A stretch of DNA of 64,000 nucleotides from VXNJ01 sp009840625 (lineage in GTDB: Bacteria; Chloroflexota; UBA11872; VXNJ01). Under the pieces are notes generated by a model. It saw only the letters and a list, made by a program, of their open reading frames with translations, did not search any database and was not told the DNA's origin. The position numbers and the translations under genes were made by a program. Positions 43,176-51,332 of the stretch are shown one piece after another. Every line of letters begins with the position of its first letter. Positions within the stretch are counted from its first letter, which is position 1. The DNA lies in contig OZ242304.1 of the NCBI GenBank assembly GCA_965207915.1, positions 1,798,001 to 1,862,000 of the forward strand, read 5' to 3'.

Positions 43176-43744
43176 GGGTGCCGATAAACCCGGGTCGGGG
43201 ACCGCGCCGGGGCCCCCACCAGCCCCAGGGGTTTTATGCCGGCGGAAGCAAAGTCCTCGACCGCGGCCTGTAGCTGCCGTCGCCGGCTCTTCCCGTCGGC
43301 CACTGCCAGCAGCAAGACGTCGGCGGACCCGCACAGCGCGATCGCATCGGCTGCTCGTCCAAGATCAGCGGTGAGCAGAACCACCAGGCCTCCGGCGCGT
43401 CGCAGCCAGGCCGACAGGGCGGGGCCTGCGATCTGGTCCGGCGACAGCGTCCCGCCCAGGACCTCCAGCTCGCCGGGACCGGGCCGCGGCGGCTCAGACT
43501 CAAGCGCGTGAGCTAGGCTGCCAAGCTGGCCGTCGCCGTAAGCGGCAAGTCCCGTCGGGGCGGACGCGGCCTCGACCAGCAGCGCGCCGTGGCCGGAATC
43601 GGCCAGGGCCTGGGCCAGGTGCCTGGCGACTGCGGCCGCGTCGGCCAGTGGGCCGGGGGCGGTCACCAGGATCACGCCGCTTTTCTCGGCCAACTGGGCC
43701 AGCACGCGGGCGCGGAGCGCAGCCAATTCGAATTCGAAGTTCAT
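43172..43744 (-). CDS. BY-kinase-like (CpsD/Wzc C-terminal) protein without a P-loop
   Basis: A 190-residue protein with the fold layout of CpsD-type tyrosine kinases: VILVTAPGPLADAAAVARHL takes the place of the usual VTSxxPGEGKS/T segment, so no Walker A lysine remains; LVVLLTADLGRAADAI stands at Walker B. The tail lacks a Tyr cluster. Catalysis is therefore unlikely, and a regulatory or structural role for the Wzz-like partner is possible. ATG overlaps the wzz-like stop. Last gene of the polysaccharide operon. Confidence 0.65.
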   Translation of the reverse strand: MNFEFELAALRARVLAQLAEKSGVILVTAPGPLADAAAVARHLAQALADSGHGALLVEAASAPTGLAAYGDGQLGSLAHALESEPPRPGPGELEVLGGTLSPDQIAGPALSAWLRRAGGLVVLLTADLGRAADAIALCGSADVLLLAVADGKSRRRQLQAAVEDFASAGIKPLGLVGAPARSPTRVYRHP

Positions 43745-44427
43745 CTGCGGTGGCCGTCGAGTCGGGCCAGGACCTTGAGGCCTCCCGGCAGATCGGGGTC
43801 GCCGAGATGCAAGCGGTCGCGCCAGGCGATGCCGATGGATACCGCCAGCATCGATCCGAAAAGGCCGACCGCACCGGCCAGCGCGACCGTAATCACCTTA
43901 CGCAACAGGGTTAGTTGGTCAAGCCCTGAATCCCAGTCGATCACGCTGGCGTAGGCTATTTCGCCGAATGCCGGCAGCAGGCTGTCTAATTCCTGGGTGA
44001 TCACCTCGGCAGCCGCCCGCGCCGCCCGTTCGGCGGTCGCGCGCTCGTCCCAGTAGACGAACATGTCCAGGCCGCGGTGGGTCCGGTCGGCCTGCAGCGA
44101 TCCGGCCAGGTCGTCGGCATCAATGACGAGCTGGGATTCCCTGGCCAAGCGATCGGCGACCAGGCCCGCGAACGCTGCGCCGGTAACCAGTTGCTCGAGG
44201 TCGTCCATGACGTAGTTGATGGCCAGCGTGCGCGAGATTTCAACCTGGTAGGTCGGATCCTGTCCCGAGTCCGGTACCTTCAAACTCACCAGGACCTGGG
44301 CGCGGCCCAGGTACGATTGACCGCTTATCGCGACCCAAGTCGCTGCCAGGGCCAACAGCACCAGGGTGGCGGCAGCTATGGCGATCCAATGGCGCCGCCA
44401 TCCGGCCCACAGCGTGTCAGCGTACAC
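43741..44427 (-). CDS. Wzz-like chain-length / polysaccharide co-polymerase
   Basis: A 228-residue membrane protein with an N-terminal helix (HWIAIAAATLVLLALAATWVAI), a periplasmic region of about 140 residues, and a C-terminal helix (VITVALAGAVGLFGSMLAVSIGI), the two-TM Wzz/CapA plan. GTG 44427 is the start, with GAGG 6 bases upstream; the frame extends to 44793 but that part lies across the neighbouring transposase. Upstream lies an IS110 pair separating this gene from the glycosyltransferases that precede it in the operon. Confidence 0.78.
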   Translation of the reverse strand: MYADTLWAGWRRHWIAIAAATLVLLALAATWVAISGQSYLGRAQVLVSLKVPDSGQDPTYQVEISRTLAINYVMDDLEQLVTGAAFAGLVADRLARESQLVIDADDLAGSLQADRTHRGLDMFVYWDERATAERAARAAAEVITQELDSLLPAFGEIAYASVIDWDSGLDQLTLLRKVITVALAGAVGLFGSMLAVSIGIAWRDRLHLGDPDLPGGLKVLARLDGHRR

Positions 44428-44458
44428 GGGTTTCCTCGTATCTTGATCACGGGAAGTC

Positions 44459-44526
44459 CCGGGTGCGGTAGACCGTTGACTCCTCGGTCCGCGGAGACCG
44501 AAGTTAAGCGTGGTCGCCGCACCCGG
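44459..44526 (+). ncRNA. Candidate bridge RNA structure of IS110 element A
   Basis: CCGGGTGCGG (44459-44468) and CCGCACCCGG (44517-44526) are a perfect 10-bp inverted pair. Between them lies a nested hairpin built on TCGGTC/GACCGA and further TTGACT/AGTTAA pairing with one wobble. IS110-group elements encode a structured non-coding bridge RNA in the region 5' of the transposase. The extent of the transcript and the recognition loops cannot be fixed. Confidence 0.45.
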
Positions 44527-44626
44527 TAACCCGCCGCTGCAATCCGAACAATTGCCAGGGGCCCGTCGGGAGCCCGTATCTGCGAGGAAGGATCGAAGGC
44601 GGCGGGAAGTTACAGGGAGTCTATCT

Positions 44627-45724
44627 GTGAACGCCCCCGTATTCGTAGGCGTCGACGTCTCGTCCGAGCACCTCGACGCCGCCTTCGGGCCGCAGGGGCC
44701 GGTCCAGCGGTTCGGCAACACCCGGGCCGGGATCAGGAAGCTGATCGGGCGCCTGATCGAGCTCGAGGTCGCCGTCGTCCTCATGGAGGCCACGGGCGGC
44801 TGGGAACGGGCCCTGGCCGAGATGCTGGCGGGAGCGTCCCTGCCGGTGGCGATCGCGAACCCCCGCCAGGTGCGCGACTACGCCCGCGCGATGGGCGTCC
44901 TGGCCAAGACCGACGCGGTCGACGCAAGGGTCATCGCCCGGTTCGCCGCCACCGGACACTACCAGCTCTGGACAGCGCCCGATCCGGCGAATAGGGAACT
45001 GGCCGATCTGGCTGGCCGGCGCCTGCAGCTGGTTGCCCAGCGTACCGCCGAGCAGAACCGCCGCCGCCTGGTTGGGAGCCGGATTGTCCGCTCCGACATC
45101 GGCCGGGCGGTCGGCGGCTTAAAGCGCCGCATCAAGCGCCTGGACCGGGAGATCGCCAGGCTGATCGCCGCATCGCCCTACCTGCGGGCCCGCGCCGGCC
45201 TGATCGCATCGGTCCCCGGCGCCGGACCCCAGCTGGTGGCCGTCCTCGCGGCCTATCTGCCCGAACTGGGGCTGGTGGGCAACAAGCAGGTCTGCGCCCT
45301 GGTCGGGGTGGCCCCCTTCAGCCGCGACAGCGGCAAGTACTCGGGCAAAAGGTTCGTATGGGGCGGACGCGCCAGGGTCCGCGCCGCGCTCTACATGGCG
45401 GCGCTGTCAGCCTCCAGGCACAACCCCCGGATCAGGGCGTTCTACGAGCGCCTGCTGGCGGCCGGCAAGCCCAAGAAGGTAGCGCTCACAGCCTGCATGC
45501 GCAAGCTGCTGACCATCCTGAACGCGATGCTGCGCAGCGGCGAGTACTGGCGCGCGGAAGAAGCGATCCCGGAACAGCCGCCCCAAGCAGATGCCGGCGC
45601 TGCCGACCAGGGATGGTCCCCGGTCGTCGGCGAGGCTTCGACGACCGATCGCGGCGAGGGCGGGAAGGCCGCTGCCCGGGAGGATCGGATAACGGATGGG
45701 GACGTGCCCGCGGGCGGTGGCTGA
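44627..45724 (+). CDS. IS110-family DEDD transposase A
   Basis: A 365-residue transposase. The RuvC-like DEDD domain has Asp in VFVGVDVSSEH (residue 10), Glu in VLMEATGGWE near 54 and the TDAVDARVIARF pair near 96-99. The C-terminal transposase_20 domain has IASVPGAGPQLVAVLAAYLP and VCALVGVAPFSRDSG, with the catalytic Ser presumably in GAAL/ALSASRHN region. GTG 44627 has AGGGAG 7 bases upstream; the frame runs further to 44510 but over structured DNA. The tail of about 50 residues is low-complexity and probably non-functional. Confidence 0.92.
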   Translation: MNAPVFVGVDVSSEHLDAAFGPQGPVQRFGNTRAGIRKLIGRLIELEVAVVLMEATGGWERALAEMLAGASLPVAIANPRQVRDYARAMGVLAKTDAVDARVIARFAATGHYQLWTAPDPANRELADLAGRRLQLVAQRTAEQNRRRLVGSRIVRSDIGRAVGGLKRRIKRLDREIARLIAASPYLRARAGLIASVPGAGPQLVAVLAAYLPELGLVGNKQVCALVGVAPFSRDSGKYSGKRFVWGGRARVRAALYMAALSASRHNPRIRAFYERLLAAGKPKKVALTACMRKLLTILNAMLRSGEYWRAEEAIPEQPPQADAGAADQGWSPVVGEASTTDRGEGGKAAAREDRITDGDVPAGGG

Positions 45725-46152
45725 CCGCCGGTAGCCGGCGCCGTCGATCGCCCCGCCGGGGCAGGATCCCTGGCGGAGCCATGCCCAGAACGGAGAAGCT
45801 GTCGCGGATCCGATGAAAACGGGCCGAGACGGCCCAGGAAATCTCGCAATCGACTGCCTGGTGTCCCCGCTCTGCCCCCTGTACCTTTTAGTAGCTTCAT
45901 CTAACTGAGCAATCGGGCATGCGCGATGTCCTGCTCAGTGTGGATGATGTCGAGGTCGGCGGCCGGGAGCAACCAATCGCCCCTTGTGTCCCAAAGAACA
46001 CCTTGGGGGGGACCCGTGCCCCGGTGCGGCTGGCCGCGGTGGATGCCCGGTGGAGAGTTCGCGTCGCAGAACGCCAGTACAGGGATCGGCAGGCATCGTG
46101 GCGGACCTGAAATGACCTTTACCCATCGCGCACCACATATTGAGGAAGGACC
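45725..46152. other. Non-coding stretch between the two IS110 transposases
   Basis: No gene is supported in these 428 bases; the frames here lack ribosome sites and family matches. The left part should hold the right end of element A, and the last 200-250 bases (about 45900-46152) the left end and putative bridge RNA of element B. Several self-complementary G/C-rich segments are seen around 45985-46045. Confidence 0.5.
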
Positions 46153-47420
46153 GTGCAGGATCAGACACCCTGGTACGTCGGCATCGATTGGGCTATTGCC
46201 GAGCATCAGGTCTGCGTCATCGACGCTGACGGCAACGAGCATGGCCAGCGCAGCTTCCCGCATCGCGGATCCGGACTGGCGGACATGGCCGACTGGATCA
46301 TCTCGAGCACCGGCGCAGGCCCGGAAGAAATCGCCATCTCCATCGAGATACCTCACGGCCCGGTAGTAGAGAGTCTGCTCGATCGCGGCTTCGGGGTCCA
46401 TGCCATAAACCCCAAGCAGCTCGATCGCTTCCGCGATCGCTTCTTCCCGGCCGGATCCAAGGATGACCGCCGTGACGCCAGGGTCCTGGCCGATGCCCTG
46501 CGCACCGATCCGCAGGTGTTGCGGAAACTGGCGTCACCAAACGCCTTGACCGTGGAGCTAAGAGAGCTCTCGCGCATGGCCGAGGAGCTCACCAAGGACC
46601 GCACCCGCCTTGGCAACCGGATACGTCAACAGCTCTGGCGGTACTATCCCCAGATCCTGGAAATCAGCAACAACGTAGCCGAACCCTGGATCCTGGATCT
46701 CTGGCAGATGGCGCCCACGCCGGAGAGCGGCCAGGGATTGAGCCGAGGCCGAGTAACCCGCCTGCTGAAGCGCCACCGCATCCGCCGCATCGATGCGACC
46801 GGCGTGCTCTCCCTGCTGGGATCCGAAGCGATCACGGTGGCGCCGGGTACAACCCAGGCCGCGGTCGCCACGATAGCCCTGGTCGCCGAACGCCTGAAGC
46901 TCACCCAGCGCCAACTGGCTGCAGTAAATGCCCAGATCGACCTTCTGACCGATGCCATCGCCAGAGGCCAGGAGGACGCCTTGGGTGAGAGAAGCGGGCA
47001 GCGCGACGTGGCCATCCTCTCATCTCTTCCCGGAGTAGGAAGGACGGTCCTCGCCACACTGCTCACCGAGGCGCACGATCCCCTTGCAAGGAGAGACTAT
47101 CGCGCCCTGCGCTCATTATGCGGAGTTGCGCCGATAACCAAACGCTCGGGCAAGAGCATGATCGTTACCCGTCGCCATGCCGTCCACCGGAGGCTGGCCA
47201 ACGCCATGTATCACTGGGCCCGGGTGGCGGTCCAACATGATCCGGTCAGCCGGCGCAAATATGATTCCTTGCGTCGTCGCGGTCACCGGCACGCCCGAGC
47301 CTTGCGGTCGGTCGCCGATCGTCTACTGGCGGTGGCCTGCGCTATGCTCCGTAACCAGAGCTTCTACCGGCCGGAGCCGCTCCGACGTGATGCCGCAGCA
47401 GCTTGACAAATGGTAGAGAG
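45880..47420 (+). mobile_element. IS110-family insertion B (boundaries approximate)
   Basis: A second DEDD transposase gene, unlike the first in sequence, with about 250 bases of non-coding DNA on its 5' side. It directly follows element A in the same orientation. The right end probably falls in the C-rich stretch around 47420-47450. Confidence 0.6.
46153..47406 (+). CDS. IS110-family DEDD transposase B
   Basis: A 417-residue transposase: Asp in WYVGIDWAIAEHQVC, Glu in AISIEIPHGP, and KDDRRDARVLADAL supply the DEDD cluster. The central coiled segment (RLKLTQRQLAAVNAQIDLL) is followed by LSSLPGVGRTVLATLLTEA and the C-terminal LCGVAPITKRSGKS. GTG 46153 has GAGGAAGGA just upstream. It is clearly diverged from transposase A, so the two insertions are separate events or a nested pair, not a duplication. 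Confidence 0.93.
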   Translation: MQDQTPWYVGIDWAIAEHQVCVIDADGNEHGQRSFPHRGSGLADMADWIISSTGAGPEEIAISIEIPHGPVVESLLDRGFGVHAINPKQLDRFRDRFFPAGSKDDRRDARVLADALRTDPQVLRKLASPNALTVELRELSRMAEELTKDRTRLGNRIRQQLWRYYPQILEISNNVAEPWILDLWQMAPTPESGQGLSRGRVTRLLKRHRIRRIDATGVLSLLGSEAITVAPGTTQAAVATIALVAERLKLTQRQLAAVNAQIDLLTDAIARGQEDALGERSGQRDVAILSSLPGVGRTVLATLLTEAHDPLARRDYRALRSLCGVAPITKRSGKSMIVTRRHAVHRRLANAMYHWARVAVQHDPVSRRKYDSLRRRGHRHARALRSVADRLLAVACAMLRNQSFYRPEPLRRDAAAA

Positions 47421-47479
47421 TCCCCCCCCACACCCCCACTCAACTCACCCCTTCCGGGCTTGACAATCAAGACAATTGC

Positions 47480-48613
47480 TTAACTCGGACCGTGCGCCCG
47501 GGCGCGGTCCGCGACCTCGTCGATGAATTGGGTAAATTGCTTGGCAAATCGCCGATGCGAATACCCCTGCGCATTTTCGACCAGCACCGCCGGATCGTAG
47601 CTTCCGGCGTCGAATTCCTGCAGCGCCGCAATCAGCGCGCCGGTCGTCGGCTGTTCGAAAAATTCACCGGTCTCGCCGGCGGTAATGGTCTCCAGGGCGC
47701 CGCCGCCGGCAAACGCCAGCACCGGGCGGCCGGACGCCTGGGCCTCGATCGGGACCAGCCCGAAGTCCTCCTCGCCGGGGAACAGGACCGCCCGGCAGCG
47801 GGAAAGCTCGTGGCGCAGACGCTGCTCGCCGATGCGGCCGGCGAACTGGATCGTCGGCCCGGCGATCGCCTTCAGGTCGGCCTCGGCCCGGCCCGATCCC
47901 ACGATCCGCAGCGGCAATCGCAGTCGGTTGCAGGCGCGGATCGCAAGGTCTATCCGCTTGTAGGGAGCGAGCCGCGAGACCAGCAGCAGGTGGTCGCCGA
48001 TTTCCGCCGGCGGGGCGGGCGCAAAATCCCCAACCCGCACGGGCGGGTGGATCACCGTGGAGCCGCGGCCGTAACAGCGCCGGATCCGGTCGGCGACGGC
48101 TTGCGAGATGGCGATGAAGTGGTCGGTGCGATCGGCCATGAACCTGTCGAGCCGCCGCAGGCCGTCGAGACCCAATCGAACCAGCGGATCAAGGGTCGAC
48201 GGAAAATCGCGTTCGGCGGCAAGATAGCGGCGCGTGTCCCAGAGATAGCGCGGCGGGGTCAGGCAGTAACAGACGTGGGTGGTCGAAAGATCGGTCGGAA
48301 CCCAGCGGCAGAATCCGGAGGCGTTGGAGACGATCACGTCGGCGTCCCTGATCCACCAGCGCGCGAATGTCGCCGCGTAAACCGGCAGGTAGCGGCGGTG
48401 CTGTTCGAACACCGCCGGCATGACCTGCATCAGCGACGTGCGAATGTCCTTGTCCAGAAACTCGGAATCCATCGCTGCGGGATCGTAGATGGAGGTGTAG
48501 ATGGGCGCCCCGGGGTAGAGCCGGGAAAGTTCGAGCAGAACCCTTTCGGCGCCGCCCATCTGGTTGAGCCAGTCGTGAACCAGGGCGACCCGGCGGCCGG
48601 TCGCGGCGGACAA
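47480..48613 (-). CDS. GT4-family glycosyltransferase
   Basis: A 377-residue GT-B enzyme: VALVHDWLNQMGGAERVLLE at the N-terminus, typical of polysaccharide GT4 enzymes, VCYCLTPPRYLWDTR, LLLVSRLAPYKRIDLAI and the donor-site region LFPGEEDFGLVPIEAQASG with the EX7E pair. It begins 2 bases after the sugar-transferase stop. It belongs to the polysaccharide operon interrupted downstream by the IS110 elements. Confidence 0.9.
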   Translation of the reverse strand: MSAATGRRVALVHDWLNQMGGAERVLLELSRLYPGAPIYTSIYDPAAMDSEFLDKDIRTSLMQVMPAVFEQHRRYLPVYAATFARWWIRDADVIVSNASGFCRWVPTDLSTTHVCYCLTPPRYLWDTRRYLAAERDFPSTLDPLVRLGLDGLRRLDRFMADRTDHFIAISQAVADRIRRCYGRGSTVIHPPVRVGDFAPAPPAEIGDHLLLVSRLAPYKRIDLAIRACNRLRLPLRIVGSGRAEADLKAIAGPTIQFAGRIGEQRLRHELSRCRAVLFPGEEDFGLVPIEAQASGRPVLAFAGGGALETITAGETGEFFEQPTTGALIAALQEFDAGSYDPAVLVENAQGYSHRRFAKQFTQFIDEVADRARAHGPS

Positions 48614-48615
48614 CT

Positions 48616-50208
48616 TCAGTAGGCCCCTTCGCCTTTTATCACCGCCGGGATCGTGCGCAGCAGGATCTTCAGATCCAGCCCGACCGACCAGTGCCCCACG
48701 TAGTAGGTGTCGAGCATGACCATTTCCTCAAATCCCAGATTGCTGCGACCGCTGACCTGCCAGAGCCCGGTCATGCCGGGCAGGGCCAGCAAGCGGTTGT
48801 ATGCGTACTCATCGTAGGCCGAGACCTCGTCGGGGATCTGCGGGCGGGGGCCTACCAGGCTCATCTGCCCGGAGATCACGTTCAACAGTTGCGGCAGCTC
48901 GTCCAGCGAGGTCTTGCGCAAAACTCTGCCGACCCGCGTGACGCGCGGATCGTGGCGTGGCTTGAAAAGCGCCTTGTCGCGCGCCTCGGGAAACATCTCG
49001 TAGCGAGCGTTGGAGGCGTCTTTGACCATGGACCGGAACATGAGCATCCGGAACGGCCGCCGATCGCGCCCTATTCGCTGCTGGCCGAACAATGCCGGGC
49101 CGGGCGAATCGATTCGGATCGCCAGCGCCAGTAACGCGAGCAAAGGTGACAGCAGCACCAGCATCGTTCCCGCGAGGAAGATGTCAAGGGACCGCTTGAG
49201 GAACGCGTTAAAGCCCGCTATCCGGTTGCTGGTCAGGGTAAACAGCGGAATGCCGGCCACGGCTTCGGTATTGACGCGTCCGGCCTGCAGGGCCAGCAGA
49301 TCGGGGACCACGGTGGCCCTGATCCCGCGCCGCCGACAGGCCGCGATCAGCTCGTTGGAGTGCGCGTTGGCCTCCAGCGGCAAGGCCACGACAACCCGGT
49401 CGGGGGACGATTGGTCGAGGACCGATTCAATTTCGCCCAGCCCGCCCAGGCGTCGGAACCTTCCGAAGTCGCCGTTGTTGCCGGACTCGTGATCGAGGAA
49501 TCCGAGCGCCACCATGCCGGCGCCGACGTTGCCGCGAATCTGCTGCATGAGCATCTTGGCCAGGACCCCGCGCCCGGCCACGATCACCCGCTCGGTCCCA
49601 ATGCCGCGGCGATAGCGATTCACGTACCAGCGGTGCACGATCAATCGCAGCAGCGCGGCCAAAAGCACCGCCGAGACTCCCAGGTAGGCGAACATCAGCC
49701 GCGAAGAAGGCGGAAAGGCTTCGCGGGCCAGGTAGGAGGCGACGATTATGGCGGCTTCGGCCAACAGCGCCGCCGGCACGATCCGCCCGACCTGATCGAG
49801 CCAGGATCCCAGCACCTGGCGGCGGTAGAGCCCCCGCGAATACATGGTCACGAGCATGACCGCCGCAAATATCAGCCCGACGACCAGGAACTGGCTCAGT
49901 TCGACGTATCGGCCCGGCCCGATGGTTCCGCCGATTCCCAGGTCGTAACGGGCGACGTGCGAGATGAACCAGGCGCCCGCAATTGCCGCCGCGTCGAGCG
50001 CCAGGGTCAGCCATTGACGCCGCTGCCAGCGATTTGGTCCGACCGCGCCGGCGGGCCCGGACCGCGGGGATGCGCAGTTGTCGGCTAGCCGCTCAGGGCC
50101 ATCCGATAAGCCCGACGGGCGCAGCGCGCGGTCTCCGCCCAGGTGAACTCCCGGGCTCGCCGTCGGCCTTTCCGGCTCAGCGACTGGATCGGATTTGAAT
50201 TGCTGCAA
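48616..50208 (-). CDS. Polyprenyl-phosphate sugar phosphotransferase (WcaJ/WbaP type)
   Basis: The initiating enzyme that loads the first sugar-1-phosphate on undecaprenyl phosphate. Four N-terminal membrane helices and a CoA-binding-like domain are followed by one helix and the catalytic bacterial sugar transferase domain: KRSLDIFLAGTMLVLL, MFRSMVKDA, KTSLDELPQLLNVISGQMS, VGPRPQ and LPGMTGLWQVSGR. TTG 50208 is the only standard start before the first helix, but it overlaps the upstream gene by 124 bases and has no clear ribosome site, so the real start may be nearer 50090. Confidence 0.88.
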   Translation of the reverse strand: MQQFKSDPVAEPERPTASPGVHLGGDRALRPSGLSDGPERLADNCASPRSGPAGAVGPNRWQRRQWLTLALDAAAIAGAWFISHVARYDLGIGGTIGPGRYVELSQFLVVGLIFAAVMLVTMYSRGLYRRQVLGSWLDQVGRIVPAALLAEAAIIVASYLAREAFPPSSRLMFAYLGVSAVLLAALLRLIVHRWYVNRYRRGIGTERVIVAGRGVLAKMLMQQIRGNVGAGMVALGFLDHESGNNGDFGRFRRLGGLGEIESVLDQSSPDRVVVALPLEANAHSNELIAACRRRGIRATVVPDLLALQAGRVNTEAVAGIPLFTLTSNRIAGFNAFLKRSLDIFLAGTMLVLLSPLLALLALAIRIDSPGPALFGQQRIGRDRRPFRMLMFRSMVKDASNARYEMFPEARDKALFKPRHDPRVTRVGRVLRKTSLDELPQLLNVISGQMSLVGPRPQIPDEVSAYDEYAYNRLLALPGMTGLWQVSGRSNLGFEEMVMLDTYYVGHWSVGLDLKILLRTIPAVIKGEGAY

Positions 50209-51230
50209 ATTTTCTCGAGCGCGGCCACCATCGAATCAATGTTATTGGGGTCGAATAGCAATCCGGCATCACCGACGACTTCGGGCAGGGAAGAGTTGTC
50301 GGCCGCCGCAACCGGGGTACCGCAGGCCATGGCCTCCAGCACCGGCAGCCCGAATCCCTCGTAAGCCGACGGATAGACGAATCCTTCGGCGGACGAATAC
50401 CAGAATGGTTTGTCGGGTTCGGAGACATACCCGGGCAGCAGCAGGCGGTCGGCCACGCCCGCGTCCCTGGCCAAACCGCGTACGTCCACTCCGCCCCAGC
50501 CGGCCCCGCCGGCGATGACCAGCCTGCCCGGATAGCCGCGCCCGACCAGCCGCGCGAACGCCGCGATCAGGCGGTCGAGATTCTTGCGCGGCTCGATCGT
50601 TCCCAGGTAGAGCAGAAACCGTTCGGGGACATCCTCCCGGAGCCGGAACCGTTCCAGGGACCGGGAATCCACCGCGCCGTCCAGGTCCGGGTCGAGGCCC
50701 GGATAGGCGACCACCAAGCGGTCCGGATCGGCATTCTGAATCTCCACCAAGTCCCGACCGGTGGATGCCGAATCGACCAGCACCGCGGCCGCGCGGCGCA
50801 GCGACCAGCGGCCGGCCACTCCCAGCCAGACGCGCCGCCGCCAGGGATGGGCATCCGGGGTCGTCAGGTAGGTCAGGTCGTGGACGGTTACGACCTGGCG
50901 ACAACGAGAAAGAAGCGGAGAGACGTTCAACAAGCCGTGCAGAACATCTATTTCCGATTCCTCGGCGGCCAGCGCCAGTCCCGACTGTTCCCAGGCGATC
51001 CGCCGCCAGGGGCTGTCGCCCGGAGCGGGCGAGAAGATGAGCCGTGCGCGGGCCAGTGCGGGCAGGCTGGCAGGATCGAAGTCGGCGTTGCAGAAGACTA
51101 CGTATTCGTGCTCGGGGTAGGGTTCCTCGAGCAGCGCCTTGATCAGGTTGCGGGCGTAAACGCTGACCCCGCTGTTGCGAAAGCCGGGCCGCGAGTGCAT
51201 GCAGGTCGCGTTGAGTCCGATCAGCGGCAC
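50085..51230 (-). CDS. GT4-family glycosyltransferase
   Basis: A 381-residue GT-B glycosyltransferase. N-terminal acceptor half with GVSVYARNLIKALL, TVHDLTYLTTP and the RRAAAVLVDSAST segment; the donor half begins FLLYLGTIEPRKNLDRLIAAF and has FVYPSAYEGFGLPVLEAMAC with the EX7E motif. It resembles mannosyltransferase MtfB-like enzymes. It is the first gene of the polysaccharide operon, separated from the terminator of the sugar-transport ATPase by about 50 bases. Confidence 0.9.
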   Translation of the reverse strand: MPLIGLNATCMHSRPGFRNSGVSVYARNLIKALLEEPYPEHEYVVFCNADFDPASLPALARARLIFSPAPGDSPWRRIAWEQSGLALAAEESEIDVLHGLLNVSPLLSRCRQVVTVHDLTYLTTPDAHPWRRRVWLGVAGRWSLRRAAAVLVDSASTGRDLVEIQNADPDRLVVAYPGLDPDLDGAVDSRSLERFRLREDVPERFLLYLGTIEPRKNLDRLIAAFARLVGRGYPGRLVIAGGAGWGGVDVRGLARDAGVADRLLLPGYVSEPDKPFWYSSAEGFVYPSAYEGFGLPVLEAMACGTPVAAADNSSLPEVVGDAGLLFDPNNIDSMVAALEKICSNSNPIQSLSRKGRRRAREFTWAETARCARRAYRMALSG

Positions 51231-51279
51231 TTAACTGCCCTAGTCGGGGTACGGCAAATGAAAGCCCGGTAATGAAAAG

Positions 51280-51306
51280 ACGGCCGGGGCTGGCAGCCCC
51301 GGCCGT
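51280..51306 (-). terminator. Rho-independent terminator after the sugar ABC ATPase gene
   Basis: A perfect 12-bp stem (51280-51291 with 51295-51306, loop GGC) of G/C-rich sequence is followed on the minus strand by TCTTTTCATT. It lies 27 bases past the ATPase stop and ends that transcript before the polysaccharide operon. Confidence 0.8.
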
Positions 51307-51332
51307 CGGTGTTCCGTTTCCGGAATTGGGAC

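Larger units (their letters stand above)
44430..45850 (+). mobile_element. IS110-family insertion A (boundaries approximate)
   Basis: A DEDD transposase is preceded by about 200 bases of structured non-coding DNA and followed by about 130 bases without a gene. IS110 elements have no obvious terminal repeats, so the ends are estimates. The element sits between the Wzz-like gene and the second IS110 element. Confidence 0.6.

Noticed and set aside
44480..44526. Resemblance to part of a 5S rRNA (GAAGTTAAGC)
   Set aside because: Only about ten bases match; the surrounding helices and conserved 5S loops are absent. A bridge RNA structure of the IS110 element fits better.
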